Assembly (NCBI GenBank): GCA_021397835.1
Contig: JAJFZO010000579.1
Coordinates: 1,441,001-1,505,000 of the forward strand
DNA: 64,000 nt
Direction: 5' to 3'
Origin: Moringa oleifera
Taxonomy: Eukaryota > Streptophyta > Magnoliopsida > Brassicales > Moringaceae
Shown here piece after piece: positions 11,881 to 23,500 of this stretch; the first letter of the stretch is position 1, and each line of letters begins with the position of its first letter. The position numbers and the translations under genes were made by a program. The notes under the pieces are model-generated. The model was given only the letters and a program-made list of their open reading frames with translations. It was not told the DNA's origin and searched no databases.

Positions 11881-12840
11881 AGCACGACACATCAGCAATG
11901 TGAACCTAGTTAGCGGCTGTTTTTGGCGTTTGTGGTTCATTCGCATTAAATCAGGCTGCTCTCGAAGACTGAAAAGACATCCTCATTGCATCTTACTGTG
12001 GGACCTGCCTTATCCTATCATTTGCACACAGTTGTTGTCGTATGCTCCAGCATACTTAAGGCAATCCAAGAAACTGACTGGCTTTTATCCTCAACAGATC
12101 CAAGCCGTTGATCATTTGCGGGCCCCACCTCATGGCCCATTCTCCCTCATTCGAGAAGAGGGGGGCAGTGTTTGTGCTGGTGTTTTTTCAAAAAGTATTT
12201 TAATAATTTAAAATGTTGATATAAAAATAATTGATCAATTTAATTAAATTATTACATAATATATATTTTTAAACAATTTGGAGTAAATATAAATTAAAAC
12301 TCAAAAGGTGAAGACTGTAAGTACCGTAAAAAGTAAAAACTACGGAAACTGGTTAAATCCGGTGAGCAGTTGGCCGCTCACTAAAAGTCAGCTTCTACGA
12401 CGCAATGCAGGGGAAGCCCATGATTCTGCCACGTATATTACCATCTCCTTGGTTCACACGCGCGTAACCATCTGACGTGGCTTACACGTCCGGGAGGTAT
12501 AGGAAGAAGCGGAAAGTATATAGGAATGACAACAGGTATTTACGCATGGGGATAACACTGCGAGAGGGAAATTGAGAGAGATGGACGATGGGTGGGCAGT
12601 AGTCAGTCACGCTCTTCATACATAACGAACTAAATGTCGATGGAATCTTGTCTGTTACTCGCGTGATATGAGCGTGCATTCACGCTGCTTTTTGGTGGGA
12701 ATCAGGTGGCAAAACCCGCAAGTGCTGGAATACGACAGTCAATAGTGGCTATGCTGAGTAACGTTGGATCCGAACCCGTTAAAGGTTCCATCGCGTTTCG
12801 GTTTCGCTCCATGGAGCCCTTTTTTAAATCCCAAAAGCAA
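11880..12840. other. GC-normal intergenic island
   Basis: Base composition rises clearly above the surrounding AT-rich DNA. Open frames here are short and resemble no known protein. The island holds several ACGT-core motifs (gccacgtat near 12429, ctgacgtggcttacacgtcc near 12472), which can act as ABRE/G-box-type sites. It could be a distal regulatory region or a non-coding transcript; neither is proven. Confidence 0.35.
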
Positions 12841-14270
12841 AACTTGTAAGAAGGTTTCCTTTTAAAAAATAAAATAAAATAAAATATGAATCAGAACAAT
12901 TGCTTTCCAAAAATCTGACATGCTAGCTGGTTTATATTTTTATTGTATTAATTTTTTCTTTGTATTGAATTTTTAAGAAAATATTGAACCACGATAATTT
13001 AATAAAATTAATAATTTTAAATTTATTTTTAAAATAAAATTTATACTGTTTTTCATTTATAATCAAAGAAATTTAATGTTAAAATAATAATAAATGAAAC
13101 CATGATTCACCAATTTAGATTAAATTAAATTTTATAAAAAAATCAAAAAATTACATATATTCAATTAGAAAAAACTGTATAATAAATTTGAATTTAAGAA
13201 TTTTTATAGACATAAATAAATATTTAAAAACAACCATTATTAAAAAATCAGATTTTTTTAGTATTAAAAATTTTACATGATCAAAATTTAAAATATTCAT
13301 AAAAAATAATTTATGAGTTAAAAATTATTTTAATTTAAATAGTAAATTTAAAATATAGTGTAAAATTTATTTGAGTAATTTTTAAGTATTTAAATAATTA
13401 AAATATATTTAAATTTTAAAATTATGTAAATTTATAATTTATTTAAACTAAATTAATGAATCAAATTTTAATTTATCAAATTTTAAGTATTAAAATATGT
13501 TTAAAAATATGATATAAAATTTTAAATAATTTTTATTTTTATTTTTATCATATTAATATAGTATATTATTTTTCAAAAAATATTTCTTTTTTTTTTTTAA
13601 AGTAGCTCAACACTCATATGAGTAAAAGACATAAACAATTGCAATTATAGATAAATATTTTTAATATATATATACTTCTTAATGGAATTGATGACAAAGG
13701 GTTGAATTGAAATTAACATAGTGATTAATTTTAGAAACAATTCAAAGATAAAGAAGAAATTGATATGGAAAGTCAGAAAGGCAGGTTAGATTTGACAGGG
13801 AGTCTACAAAAAGGACCGACTGATAATATTACTGACATTTTTATGGTAGCCCCATGTGACTGCAAAAATTCAATTTAACATTTATTCTCTTCTCTTTGCT
13901 GCCACTTGGCATTGCCCAATCTAATTTCTACCAATTGCTTCACTTTTTTTTTTTTTTCAATATGTGATTATATATATATTACATTAACGAATAAATCACT
14001 TATTTTTTCATTTTTATTTTAAAATATCAACACAAACTCATAGAATCTTATTTCATAGACAGAGTCACTTATGAAGCAAGTAACTAATAAATGAACTAAT
14101 TTAATATTTAAAATGGGTTAAGATAAAATGTTTTTTTTCAAAATTTAAAAATCGAAAATGTCTGATAGTCTGGCTAGAAATGGCATATGATCAGGGATTG
14201 GATTCCTTATGGGAAAAGGAGAATTTTGAAATTAAGAAAAACCCCTAAACAGGAAAGAAGGGTTGGGGCT

Positions 14271-14288
14271 TGGGGGGAGGGGGGGGGG
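14271..14288 (+). repeat. G-rich tract, G-quadruplex candidate
   Basis: Runs of six and ten G separated by a single A, about 470 bp upstream of the start codon of the DLN-motif gene. Confidence 0.7.
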
Positions 14289-14366
14289 CGCAGCGTCTCT
14301 CACCACTCCGCTCGTGGCACTTCACATTAACTGACACTACCACAATTCCGTGCATGACAATCTTCT

Positions 14367-14388
14367 TTATCTATCTATCTATCTATCT
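14367..14388 (+). repeat. (CTAT)n microsatellite
   Basis: About five tetranucleotide units in the upstream region of the DLN-motif gene. Confidence 0.85.
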
Positions 14389-14630
14389 GCTGACTAACTC
14401 CACTCACTTTCTCTTATCTCTCGTGCGATTTACGCGCGCCCGCAACTGATCCGAAACCCCCCCTTTTGTAACAGATGGTATTCGCCACGTGTTAGGGAAG
14501 TGGGACCCAATTTCAATGCAGAGAAGATCAAGCCTCACTACCAAAAACAGAATAGGAAAGGGAAAACGCTTGTCAAACAAAGCATCTTCTCTCTCCTCTG
14601 TCCTCTCTCCGTGTCTCGCTGTCCCTCCGC

Positions 14631-14638
14631 ATATAAAA
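14631..14638 (+). promoter_or_regulatory. TATA box of the DLN-motif gene
   Basis: ATATAAAA is followed by a CT-rich leader and the start codon at 14760. The spacing suits a transcription start near 14665 and a 5' UTR of about 95 nt. Confidence 0.6.
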
Positions 14639-14759
14639 CCTCTCCATTTATTTTCTCATACAAAGATTTTTCTCTCTGCGCCACCGTCGTCTCTCTCTCT
14701 CATCTTCGCTTTCTTGCTCGGGAATATCTCTCTGCCCTCAAAAGCGAGGGGCGGACACT

Positions 14760-17700
14760 ATGAGTGAGGAAGACTGGATTGATGTGGCCATGAAAGATGT
14801 ATCGGTGGTGGCGGCTGCGCTGCTTCAGCTCAAGCAATCGGGGGGGCCACCACCTCCGCCGGGGCCTACGAAGAGCGGGCCGGCTCTACAGCTCGAGTGG
14901 AGCGTGCGACAGCGCCGCTCCAAGCACGTATCGAGGAAGAAACCCGAGCAGACAAGCAGCAGTCCTATCACGCCACTCTCCTGGAGTGGTGCTACATCCG
15001 TCAGCGGCGGTGCGGCCGAGGGCTTCGAGGAGTCCAGCCGCCCCGTCAAGCCTGTGGAGAACGTGAGATCTAAGGTTTGTTAGAGTTTTTTCTTATCTCT
15101 TTTTTTTTAAGAAAAAAATTTGCTTCGCCGAATGACACTGACCCGGTGAGTTCGTATACGTTTGACTCGGTTGTTCGATGGTCTTCTGCTCTTTTCCCCT
15201 TTTCTTCAAAAAATTGTTTGATGACAAAAATGCCCTCGGGGGTGAGATATTACCTAGGTTTGATTGACAGTGTCTCGTAGCCACCTGGTGATTTTGGTTT
15301 CTTTCACTTCTTTTTGGAGTCCCCTTTTTGTTCTTTCTAGACTGACGATTATACCCTTGTTGCATGGGAATATCTCGTGAATCTGTGAGGGTGTTTTGGT
15401 CAATCATTCTTCAGATCGGCATATTCTCCGGTGACCGGACCCGCCGTTTCTGGATCTTCTGTTCAAATTTCGTTGACTGAATTTTCAGCATATGTCTCTC
15501 CATGTTTATCATTTTTATTTTGTCTTTAATTGTTTTTTCCAAAATCCTTCTGGAGAGATTTGCTGACCTTCATTCAACGCACGGAGTAGGGCTTTTTCTT
15601 CATTGTCACTGCATTATGCACCCGCGTCGCATCAGGTGTGCAGAGGGACGGAAACGCCCTTCTGCAAAGGGTATTTCGGTCACTAAGTAGAAAGTCTCCT
15701 GTCGGAGTCAATATGTCATTGGCGTGAGGACTTTCCTTGAATAACAGAAGTATCCCCACCAGGAGTCAAACCCTCTTACGTGGAGAGGGGTATTTGAGTC
15801 ATTAGGGACATGAGTTTTTTGTTTTTCCTTTTTAAAAAAAAATCCAAGAAGTATGGTTTTGTGGGGGTGCCTGTTTTATGGGTGGCGTGTTTTCGTGGCA
15901 AAATAGGTCTGCGTGAAGTTTGGTGGTGTTGTTAGTGGCTCTGCACTTTTATTCTAAGGAGCGAAGGGGGGGTAATCCTGTGCGGTTGCCGCATATCTGC
16001 GCGTCCTGTGGGCGCACGAATTTGCTCACGTGGACGTCACTGGGGGTCATCTGCGTGACAGCTTGATCGCAACCCTTACTTTCTCCCATAGGGTAGTCGA
16101 AGTTGTTTAGATGAGATCGATCCTTTGGCAGAGCAAAAAGGGTAAAGACGAAGAGCGGGGGGGGGGGGGGGGGGGGGGTGTGGAATTTCTTGATAAGGGC
16201 TGTAACTCGTAGGAGTGACAGCCTGTCGTGTTAGCTTTTTATTTTACTTGTTTGCATTTGTGTGTGGGGTCTTAAAAAAGGGTAAAAGTTACGGTCAAAA
16301 CAGGTGTTTCATGGAAGGAGTCGGAATTGAAACTCGAATTTCTTTTCTTTTTTTTTTAAGGAAAGAAAGAGAGGTTAGGTGGGGTCCACATTGCTACCAA
16401 ATTTATGGTACAAGCTGACTTGTTGGTTGTTGATATTACCAAACGCTGGAACGTTATCAACTAACACTAGCGATGCCGTTTTTTGTTTGTTGGGTGTGTG
16501 TTTAATTGGGGGCCTTTTGGCTTTATTGAGAGGGTACGTGTAAGTCCGTGATTTTTAGAAGCCACAGGTTCTATGGATAAATTAAAACGAGTCCCAGGAG
16601 CGGGGTGATCATGTGGTCACCCCGAAGTCAGAAGATCATGTGGTCACACTTAATCAGGGGATCTTGTGGTCACGGTTACGTCACGTGATCATGTTTGACC
16701 CCTTACGTGGCTAGCTACTATTTCGCCTCCAAATAGGCCGCGTGAACCACATGTAATCGTACGGAAGATTCTTCTAGTAGAATTTTCTGTTTGAGGAACT
16801 TCCTCTAGCTAATTTTCTTACTTTGACAAGTTTCCTGATCCTGCTTGTTTATGTGGATCTGTTTATTATGTTCGATTCAGAAAATATGTTTGTTGATTAT
16901 TTTATGTTGTTTGGGACGTACAGGTTTCTGTTACAACTGAAGTAACCGCTCCCAGAAGATCGAGAAAGAGAAAGGTATAGTAGAAATGTAATAAAATTAT
17001 GTTCAATTCAACTTACTGAAGAAGATGGCATGTCAATTGCCTTAAGTAAAACCTTTTGACGGGAAGTTTAGTTTATATCTCAAAGTGGTTCAAATTTTTA
17101 CTGCAGACGTTGCCTGAACTTAAAGTGGAGGAGAGTTTGCTCCTTGAAGAATGGCAAGCTTTGAAAAATGTGTGTTTCTTCAACTTTTTGCTCTTGATAG
17201 ATCATCTTGTTCCATCCTATTTCTCCTTATTGATATTTAATGCTTATTCATCTATGGAGCAGGAATTGGCTACCCTGCGTGTCATGATTGAGAAACAAAG
17301 AGCCACTAACGAGACTTTGAAGAGAAGAAAGGTGATACTCTCTATCTCTCTGGTTGTGTCCATTTATGCTTGGACTAATAAATTGTTGTTACCAAATAAA
17401 TTAGGCTTTTCAATACATTTAGGTCTGAAATTATATTTATTGGCTGGCCTTTATAACCTCACCAACCAAAAAAAAGAAAAAGTGCTAAATGCAACTTATC
17501 TTTTCTTCAAAATTTTAAAATTCCTTGAATTTAATGCTCGAGATTCACATCAGATCCTGATGCTTATTACCTTTTTGCTCTCTTTGGCCTGAAATATTTT
17601 CCCAAATCTCAATGCTTATTGGACAGAACTAGTTTGTGTTTCTTTTTGCAATTTTCATGAATTTCTTGGGTTACCTAGGATACAGTCAATAATGAACCTT

Positions 17701-19168
17701 TAGCAACTTGTTCCCCTAAATCTTGTACGAATCAGAGTCTTATTTTGATAACTTTTTTAAGTAAGAGAGTTTGCGCACAGGGAAAAAGGCCTATTTGTCT
17801 TTCCTCCTTTTTTCTCTGGGTTAAGAATTGATCCTCACCCAGAAATCATGACTTGTTGAATTTGTTCCATAAATTCTTCAATCTAAAATTGTCACCTAGA
17901 ATTTGAGATAGTGACCTTCATGGGTTGTGGCTGATAATCGGACCTGATGTTTGTTGTTTGGATTAAATGGTTCACTAAAGCATTTGATATGCTCTGTCAT
18001 CCACCTTGTTTTGCAGTTTTTGGACGTGTGATCTTCTACATATACACATGTCCTGAAAATAGTTTTTGATTTTCCTTGTCAATGCTTGAAGAGAGTAATT
18101 ATCAGTAATTAATAATGTAACTGACAATTAGGTGAATGTCTATTTTAGGTACTACATCTGAATATTTTTAAACTGCTGACACAACAGGGTAGTGTCTTTA
18201 GCTATAAATCTCAGAGTTGCAGTTGTTTGCTGCCCTCCAACGTAGTGCCCTTGGCCTCACAGTTTTATCTGGAGCCATGTTATATAACATATCTGGACCA
18301 CTTGTCTTTTGTGTATTAGGACTAGACCCGTGTGAAATGGTGAGTGGTGCCCAAAAGGTTGGGCCTGTTTCACTTACATATGTGTAGAGTAGAAAAGATG
18401 GGTTCTTGAAAACCTATGGTTCTAGTGAATAACTACCATAGTCAGTATCAACCTATCTAAGATGTTGGGAGAAGTACAGGATTCTTCCAGAACATAAGAT
18501 TTACTCATGATCTTCAAATTCTGAGGGGTCTATTTTTATCTGGGTAAGTGGCTGAAGCAATGGCCAGGTCATAGTAGGACCTTAGGCAGGTGATCATAAT
18601 TACTTAAGGGAGCTGAAATATGTATTTGTTTAAAAACATTGTACTAATTACTTATTCATAAGTAATGTTTAAACTTACACAATAAAATAGCTAAATAGTT
18701 TTTCTTTATGTTTTCTTCAAGTATTGCTGTGATAGAGAGGTGGTTATGATTCTTTGTCATGCAGCTGATTCCAAGTGGTACAGCTGTGATGTCTTGTTTC
18801 TGCAAGAGCCATCCTTATCCTGTTTTATTCCTTGTTCTATGAGTGAAGAAACAAATACAAATTTAACAATTATTTTGTTCTTTGTACAGCTTGATTTGCT
18901 ATCCTATCAGACAACAAAAACAGTCACTGCTGCTGTCACATCTAAGGAAGCTACCTCAGTTGAAGCCCAAGATCTGGAAGTTGCTGGTGACACCACATGT
19001 TCAACCGTACCAGCAGGGGTTGCATCAGACGACCATCATCAATTAGCTCCTCCAAATGGTTTGAAGGTAGAGGAGTCCCCAAGTAAAGAGAGTTCCTTTT
19101 TGCTACCTGATCTAAATATACCCTTGGAGGATGATTCAGGCTGCAGCGCTCTACATGAAGTTAGCTGA
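14760..19168 (+). CDS. Plant-specific nuclear protein with coiled coil and C-terminal DLN (EAR-type) repression motif
   Basis: Five in-phase exons: 14760-15074, 16924-16974, 17107-17169, 17263-17331 and 18890-19168, making 258 aa. The N-terminus (EEDWIDVAMKDVSVVAAALL, Pro run, SVRQRRSKHVSRKK) is conserved in an uncharacterised plant family; by position it fits At1g80610. A basic stretch RRSRKRK (residues about 116-122) looks like a nuclear signal. Residues about 124-172 (LPELKVEESLLLEEW to LKRRKLDLL) are Leu-rich and likely a coiled coil. LLPDLNIPLED (about 237-247) is a DLNxP EAR-type motif, known to recruit TOPLESS co-repressors. No DNA-binding domain is seen, so a co-repressor adaptor role is inferred. 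Intron 1 (1.85 kb) carries a 22-G run and a palindromic repeat cluster. Confidence 0.8.
16157..16178 (+). repeat. Homopolymer of 22 G
   Basis: An uninterrupted G run on the sense strand of intron 1 of the DLN-motif gene, able to form G-quadruplex RNA or DNA. The length may be affected by sequencing. Confidence 0.85.
16602..16702 (+). repeat. Cluster of four GATCATGTGGTCAC-like repeats
   Basis: Four degenerate copies about 26 bp apart: gatcatgtggtcac (about 16607), gatcatgtggtcac (about 16634), gatcttgtggtcac (about 16660) and gatcatgtttgac (about 16687). The first sits in the near-palindrome ggggtgatcatgtggtcacc; the last overlaps tcacgtga, a G-box core. They lie in intron 1 of the DLN-motif gene. 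Confidence 0.8.
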
Positions 19169-20220
19169 GAAGAATCAGTTGTATATGGATATTCTTTTAT
19201 TGCCCTTTTTGCAAATTAAGAAGAATTTAGGTCTCTAGTGACAGTTATGCTTAATAACACATAACTGTTAAATCCTAACTATGTAGCAAGTAGTAATTGT
19301 TAGTACTGCACAAATTACCTTCTTGGCCGTATCTGGATCTAGGCGCCCACATTTGTTTTTCAACAAATGAAGGCATTCAGGGTAGTGTCAAAGGTCCTAA
19401 CATTTTAGATAAAGTCAGATTTCTTCCTTTTCATTTTTCTATGTCTATTGACACTTTCTCTCTGGGCTTACTGCCATTTCTTTTCCATTCTAAGGAGTAT
19501 TTAACGGGTAATATGTAATTATTCTATAAAAAATTACAGGTTCTGCTGCTATCTGGAATTGAGTTATATTAATTTTTGACTTAGAATGTGCTTCTCATTT
19601 GTGTGCCTGTTTTTTTTTTTTTTTCGTAGTGTCCAATGGCTATGAAGCTTAACCACCCTTAAGAGTGGCTGCTTGCAAATGCATTTTTACTGTTTCAAAT
19701 GGGTTTTTTAAGCAAATTATGGATAATGATTTTCTTTCAATCTGAATTGGATTAAATTTTTAATAAAAATAAAAAATATTTTTATATTTTGATATTATAA
19801 TTACATCACAAGAGCATTACAGGACTCTGCACACTTTGTATTATTATTATGTATCTCTTAATTTGAATTTTTGAGATAAATTTTAAATTAAAATAGATTT
19901 TATGAAAGTTTAATGGTAATTTAACTTTCCAAATATACATTTAAAATGTACTATGATATGCGTGAAGATTTTTGTTAGAATTTAATCTACAAAATAAATG
20001 CAAAAACTCCTAACAAACACAATCAAAGTTAAAATTATATTACTATTTATTCTCAAGACTAGTTTATATTACTTTTTAGCAATTCCTTAAATTGTTGTTT
20101 TTTAATTATTAAATAGAGGGAGACAACAAATTATGAAATATTACAATTTTTTTTCTGAATAACAAAAAATGAATTAATTAATTGTAATTTTACAAGAAAA
20201 TCAAGAAAAAAAATGAAAAA
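19169..20220. other. Intergenic / 3' flank
   Basis: The 3' UTR of the DLN-motif gene merges into AT-rich spacer. A T run lies at about 19610-19625, and 19750-19950 resembles fragments of the foldback family. No gene. Confidence 0.5.
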
Positions 20221-20232
20221 AAAGTATCACCC

Positions 20233-20239
20233 TATATAA
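20233..20239 (+). promoter_or_regulatory. TATA box candidate for WIN1
   Basis: TATATAA about 330 bp upstream of the WIN1 ATG, at the point where AT-rich spacer changes to GC-normal leader sequence. Confidence 0.45.
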
Positions 20240-20566
20240 CAAACCAGAGGAGTACCGCCATCTTGAAAGCTGAAACGGAGACACGTCCTGTTTGCCCTTT
20301 TGCCAAGGTCGAGGACCTGAGGTTCCTCATGTATTCAGCGCCCTCCCCGAAAGACCTTAAACCCTACCTGCAGTACTTATTTGACCTTTCATTCTCTCGT
20401 CCCGTAATCATTGCTTTCCAGCAGCCAATCAGTTCATTTCCCAGTCATTAGCAGTTTTTCTCTCCCAAACGCCAAGCCCCCAAACAAATATCTGATCCTG
20501 ATAACTACTTCACTTTGAAACCCATAGATAACATCACTCGATCGAGGATACTAACAAAGAAAAAAA

Positions 20567-23500
20567 ATGGGTTCACTCCATAATTGTCTCAACTTACGGA
20601 TTCCTGTTTCTTCGGCGATAACCAATCTCCATCGTCCGTCGGATGCCCGCGGCAACAGATTTTGTGGTTTGACCATTGGGATGAAGGTGAGTGCGTGTTT
20701 TAACTTGGACGTACAAGCACCGAAGTCTCTGAATACTAGGGAATTGGGAGTGAGTAAAACGTTGATGGAGACAGAGGGGAGGGTTCTTGTGGGGACGTAC
20801 GCAAGGGCGCCTTTGGTGCTCTCTAGTGGAAAAGGCTGTAAGTTGTATGACCCCGAGGGACGGGAGTATTTGGACTGTACTTCTGGGATTGCAGTGAATG
20901 CCCTCGGCCACGGGGATCCAGATTGGTTGAGGGCGGTCACGGAGCAAGCTAATGTGCTCACCCATGTTAGCAATGTTTTTTATTCCATACCTCAGGTGAG
21001 GTTTCTTCCTCCCTCCCTCCCTTTTTTTTTTCTTTTAACATTTAGTTAATGTTGTTACTGGATATTGCTATGTTGTTGATTTTAACATTACTATAGTATA
21101 TTGTTATAATAGTATCCTGGCTTCATTGAATTTGAATATGACTGCTGCTATAATTGATACTGGTGTATATTGCTATATTGTTATATTGTATAAGTGGTGA
21201 ACAATTCCTAGGTTGAGTGAGTTATTTATTGAGTTATGGGCTGCTTTTATGTCTTATCTGTTGGCATATTGGGGGTTGGTAACTATGTAAGAATTTTCTT
21301 GTCGAGCAAGAGGCCACTCTGCCCATGAAAATTTCATTGGGCAGTCTTTTCCCGTTATTTCGAAATAAAGAGAGGGCTCTGATGGTTGGCTATAGAAACA
21401 GCTCCTGGGAACTTTTTCACTGGATGGAATAAGTTGTCATTTGATAGTTTAGTCAGCTAATATGATGGACCGAGATAGTACATGTGCAATCTAAGGTTGA
21501 TCCTAACTCAAATAATTAGAAGGGGACATTTGACTTCCTTATGGAAATAGATATTGACAGTAAGAGAGTTTCTGCTGGTGGGAAATGGATATCTTTGTTA
21601 ATAATGATAAATTCTGGTTCAGCTGACTAATATTTTCTTTTCTGTTCTTCAAATTGCGATTGACGTGTACTCTTTTGGCTATCATTTACCAAATTAGGGC
21701 ATAGCGTGGTTGTCCACCAATCTCGACACATTATGGATAGTTACCAGAGAATTCAGCTTAATTTTACCTAAACAACTTGCAGAATTGTGGGAGTTCTATG
21801 CATTTTTATTAAGAAAATTTCAAAAAATATTATTTACTATCAGTTGAATAAAAAGTAATGTATACAGTTGTGTACTTTTGGGAGTACTTGTTTCTAGCAT
21901 GTACTCCGGTCCACGGATTACAGTTTTTGTGAAAGCACTGACTTATTGTTGGTTGCATGTTTCCTGCGGAGGGCAATGGCATAGCCAACAGTTGTAGTTT
22001 TGAATGTCACAAAATCATACTTTGAAGATGCATATCCACTGGGCTTATCTGTTTCAGTTCATCTCCTAGAATCAACTTACATCTTGTAATGGCCAAAAGC
22101 ATCAGGCTAAGTTGTGTTACTGGTTGTGGGCTTTTGTGTGATCTGTACTTGATGAAGTCCCCTAGTAGTTTCGTAAGCTTGATTTAATGAAGAGGACTAC
22201 TTTGTACTGAGTGATGAATGTTAAGTTATAAAGCCTTTGGCTGCCAAGTGAAAAGGTGACAGATAGCTTTTTGGGGTCTATGGCCACCGGAATATGATAA
22301 AAGGTTATGGGATTTGGCTCGGAGTTGTCCTGCATAGAAAGGGCAACTTGACCTTTCCATAGAGTAATGCCCAATTTTTCAAACTGAGTCAATTCAACTA
22401 GGGAATTATAGTGAATCTACCATACCCGGGGTGGTAAACAGTGATATGTTAACGGTTGAAGTTGGTTCTTATGTTCATTTTTTTTTTCCATATATCCTTT
22501 TATCTTGAGCTAGCGCAAATATGGTTTCGAGTTTCAATATGAAGTTAGGGATCCTGGACTTTGAATGATCATTAGCCTTGGTGAAATTATAACTTTTGAC
22601 AAATAGTTTGTTTCTGATAAAAAAATATGTATATACTTTGGAAAATAGTTTTGGTGGAATAGCAGCTGAGCAGTGGTTACAATTCTTATCCTATGACTGG
22701 CTCAATGACCCTGTCAGCAGGCCACCAGCACATAGTCTTGGCGGCAGACACACACATGCAAATGTCAATGAATGAGCAATTTGGTTTTGACAGTTTCCTC
22801 TTCTGTGGTTTTTCTTCTTTTTTTTTCCCCACATGAATACAATGACTTTCCTATTAGATATTTAGTTTTTATGTGATTGAACAAATGCTTTATGTTACCA
22901 AAATTTCTTTTACACACACACACATAGTTAGATAATCATTCAGTCAAACCCTATATTAAAATGTTATTCTTGATATTTGAACCACAGTTCGGATCTTTTA
23001 GGTGCTTCAATTCTGTATTTGTCAGCTTTTGACCATTAGGTTGATTAGTACTTTATGTTCATTCTTGTGCTAAGATTGAATTTGTTCGGATAGTTGTTGA
23101 ATTACAAAGAGGTACACAGATCTTGAGGAAAAATTTGCAAAACTTAAAGAATTTCTGTGTCTCCTTCCTGCTAGCAGGAATTCTGTTTGAACATGGCCTT
23201 AGGAATATATGATGGTAATCTGTATCTATGTGCCACATGCTCTAACTTTGGACAGATGGAAATTTCTGACTTTCTAATTTTTTTTCCTTTTTTATTTCAA
23301 TTTTCGTGTACCTTGATATTTGCATCACTTGTGACTTTGGATAGTGAACCAAAATTTAAAAAAATTACCGTTTTTTTAGAAATAGAGATGCATAATTTGT
23401 TTTGTTGGCCATCTGGAAAAAGTAATCTTTTTTTCAAACTACGTACATGTTTGCCCATTATCCATGTTTGTGCCTGTGTGTCACTGCAATCTCCACTTAC

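Larger units (their letters stand above)
12840..14480. other. AT-rich intergenic with simple repeats
   Basis: Contains an AT-rich segment related to the foldback family (about 12930-13560), a T run and TA repeat near 13950-13980, a G-rich tract at 14271-14288 and a (CTAT)n microsatellite at 14367-14388. No gene seen. Confidence 0.5.

Noticed and set aside
11900..12211. Plus-strand ORF of 103 codons
   Set aside because: Begins with GTG rather than ATG, no family resemblance, in an intergenic island.
20551..20973. Minus-strand ORFs of 140 and 123 codons inside WIN1 exon 1
   Set aside because: They lie wholly opposite a certain exon and show no family resemblance; they are shadow frames.
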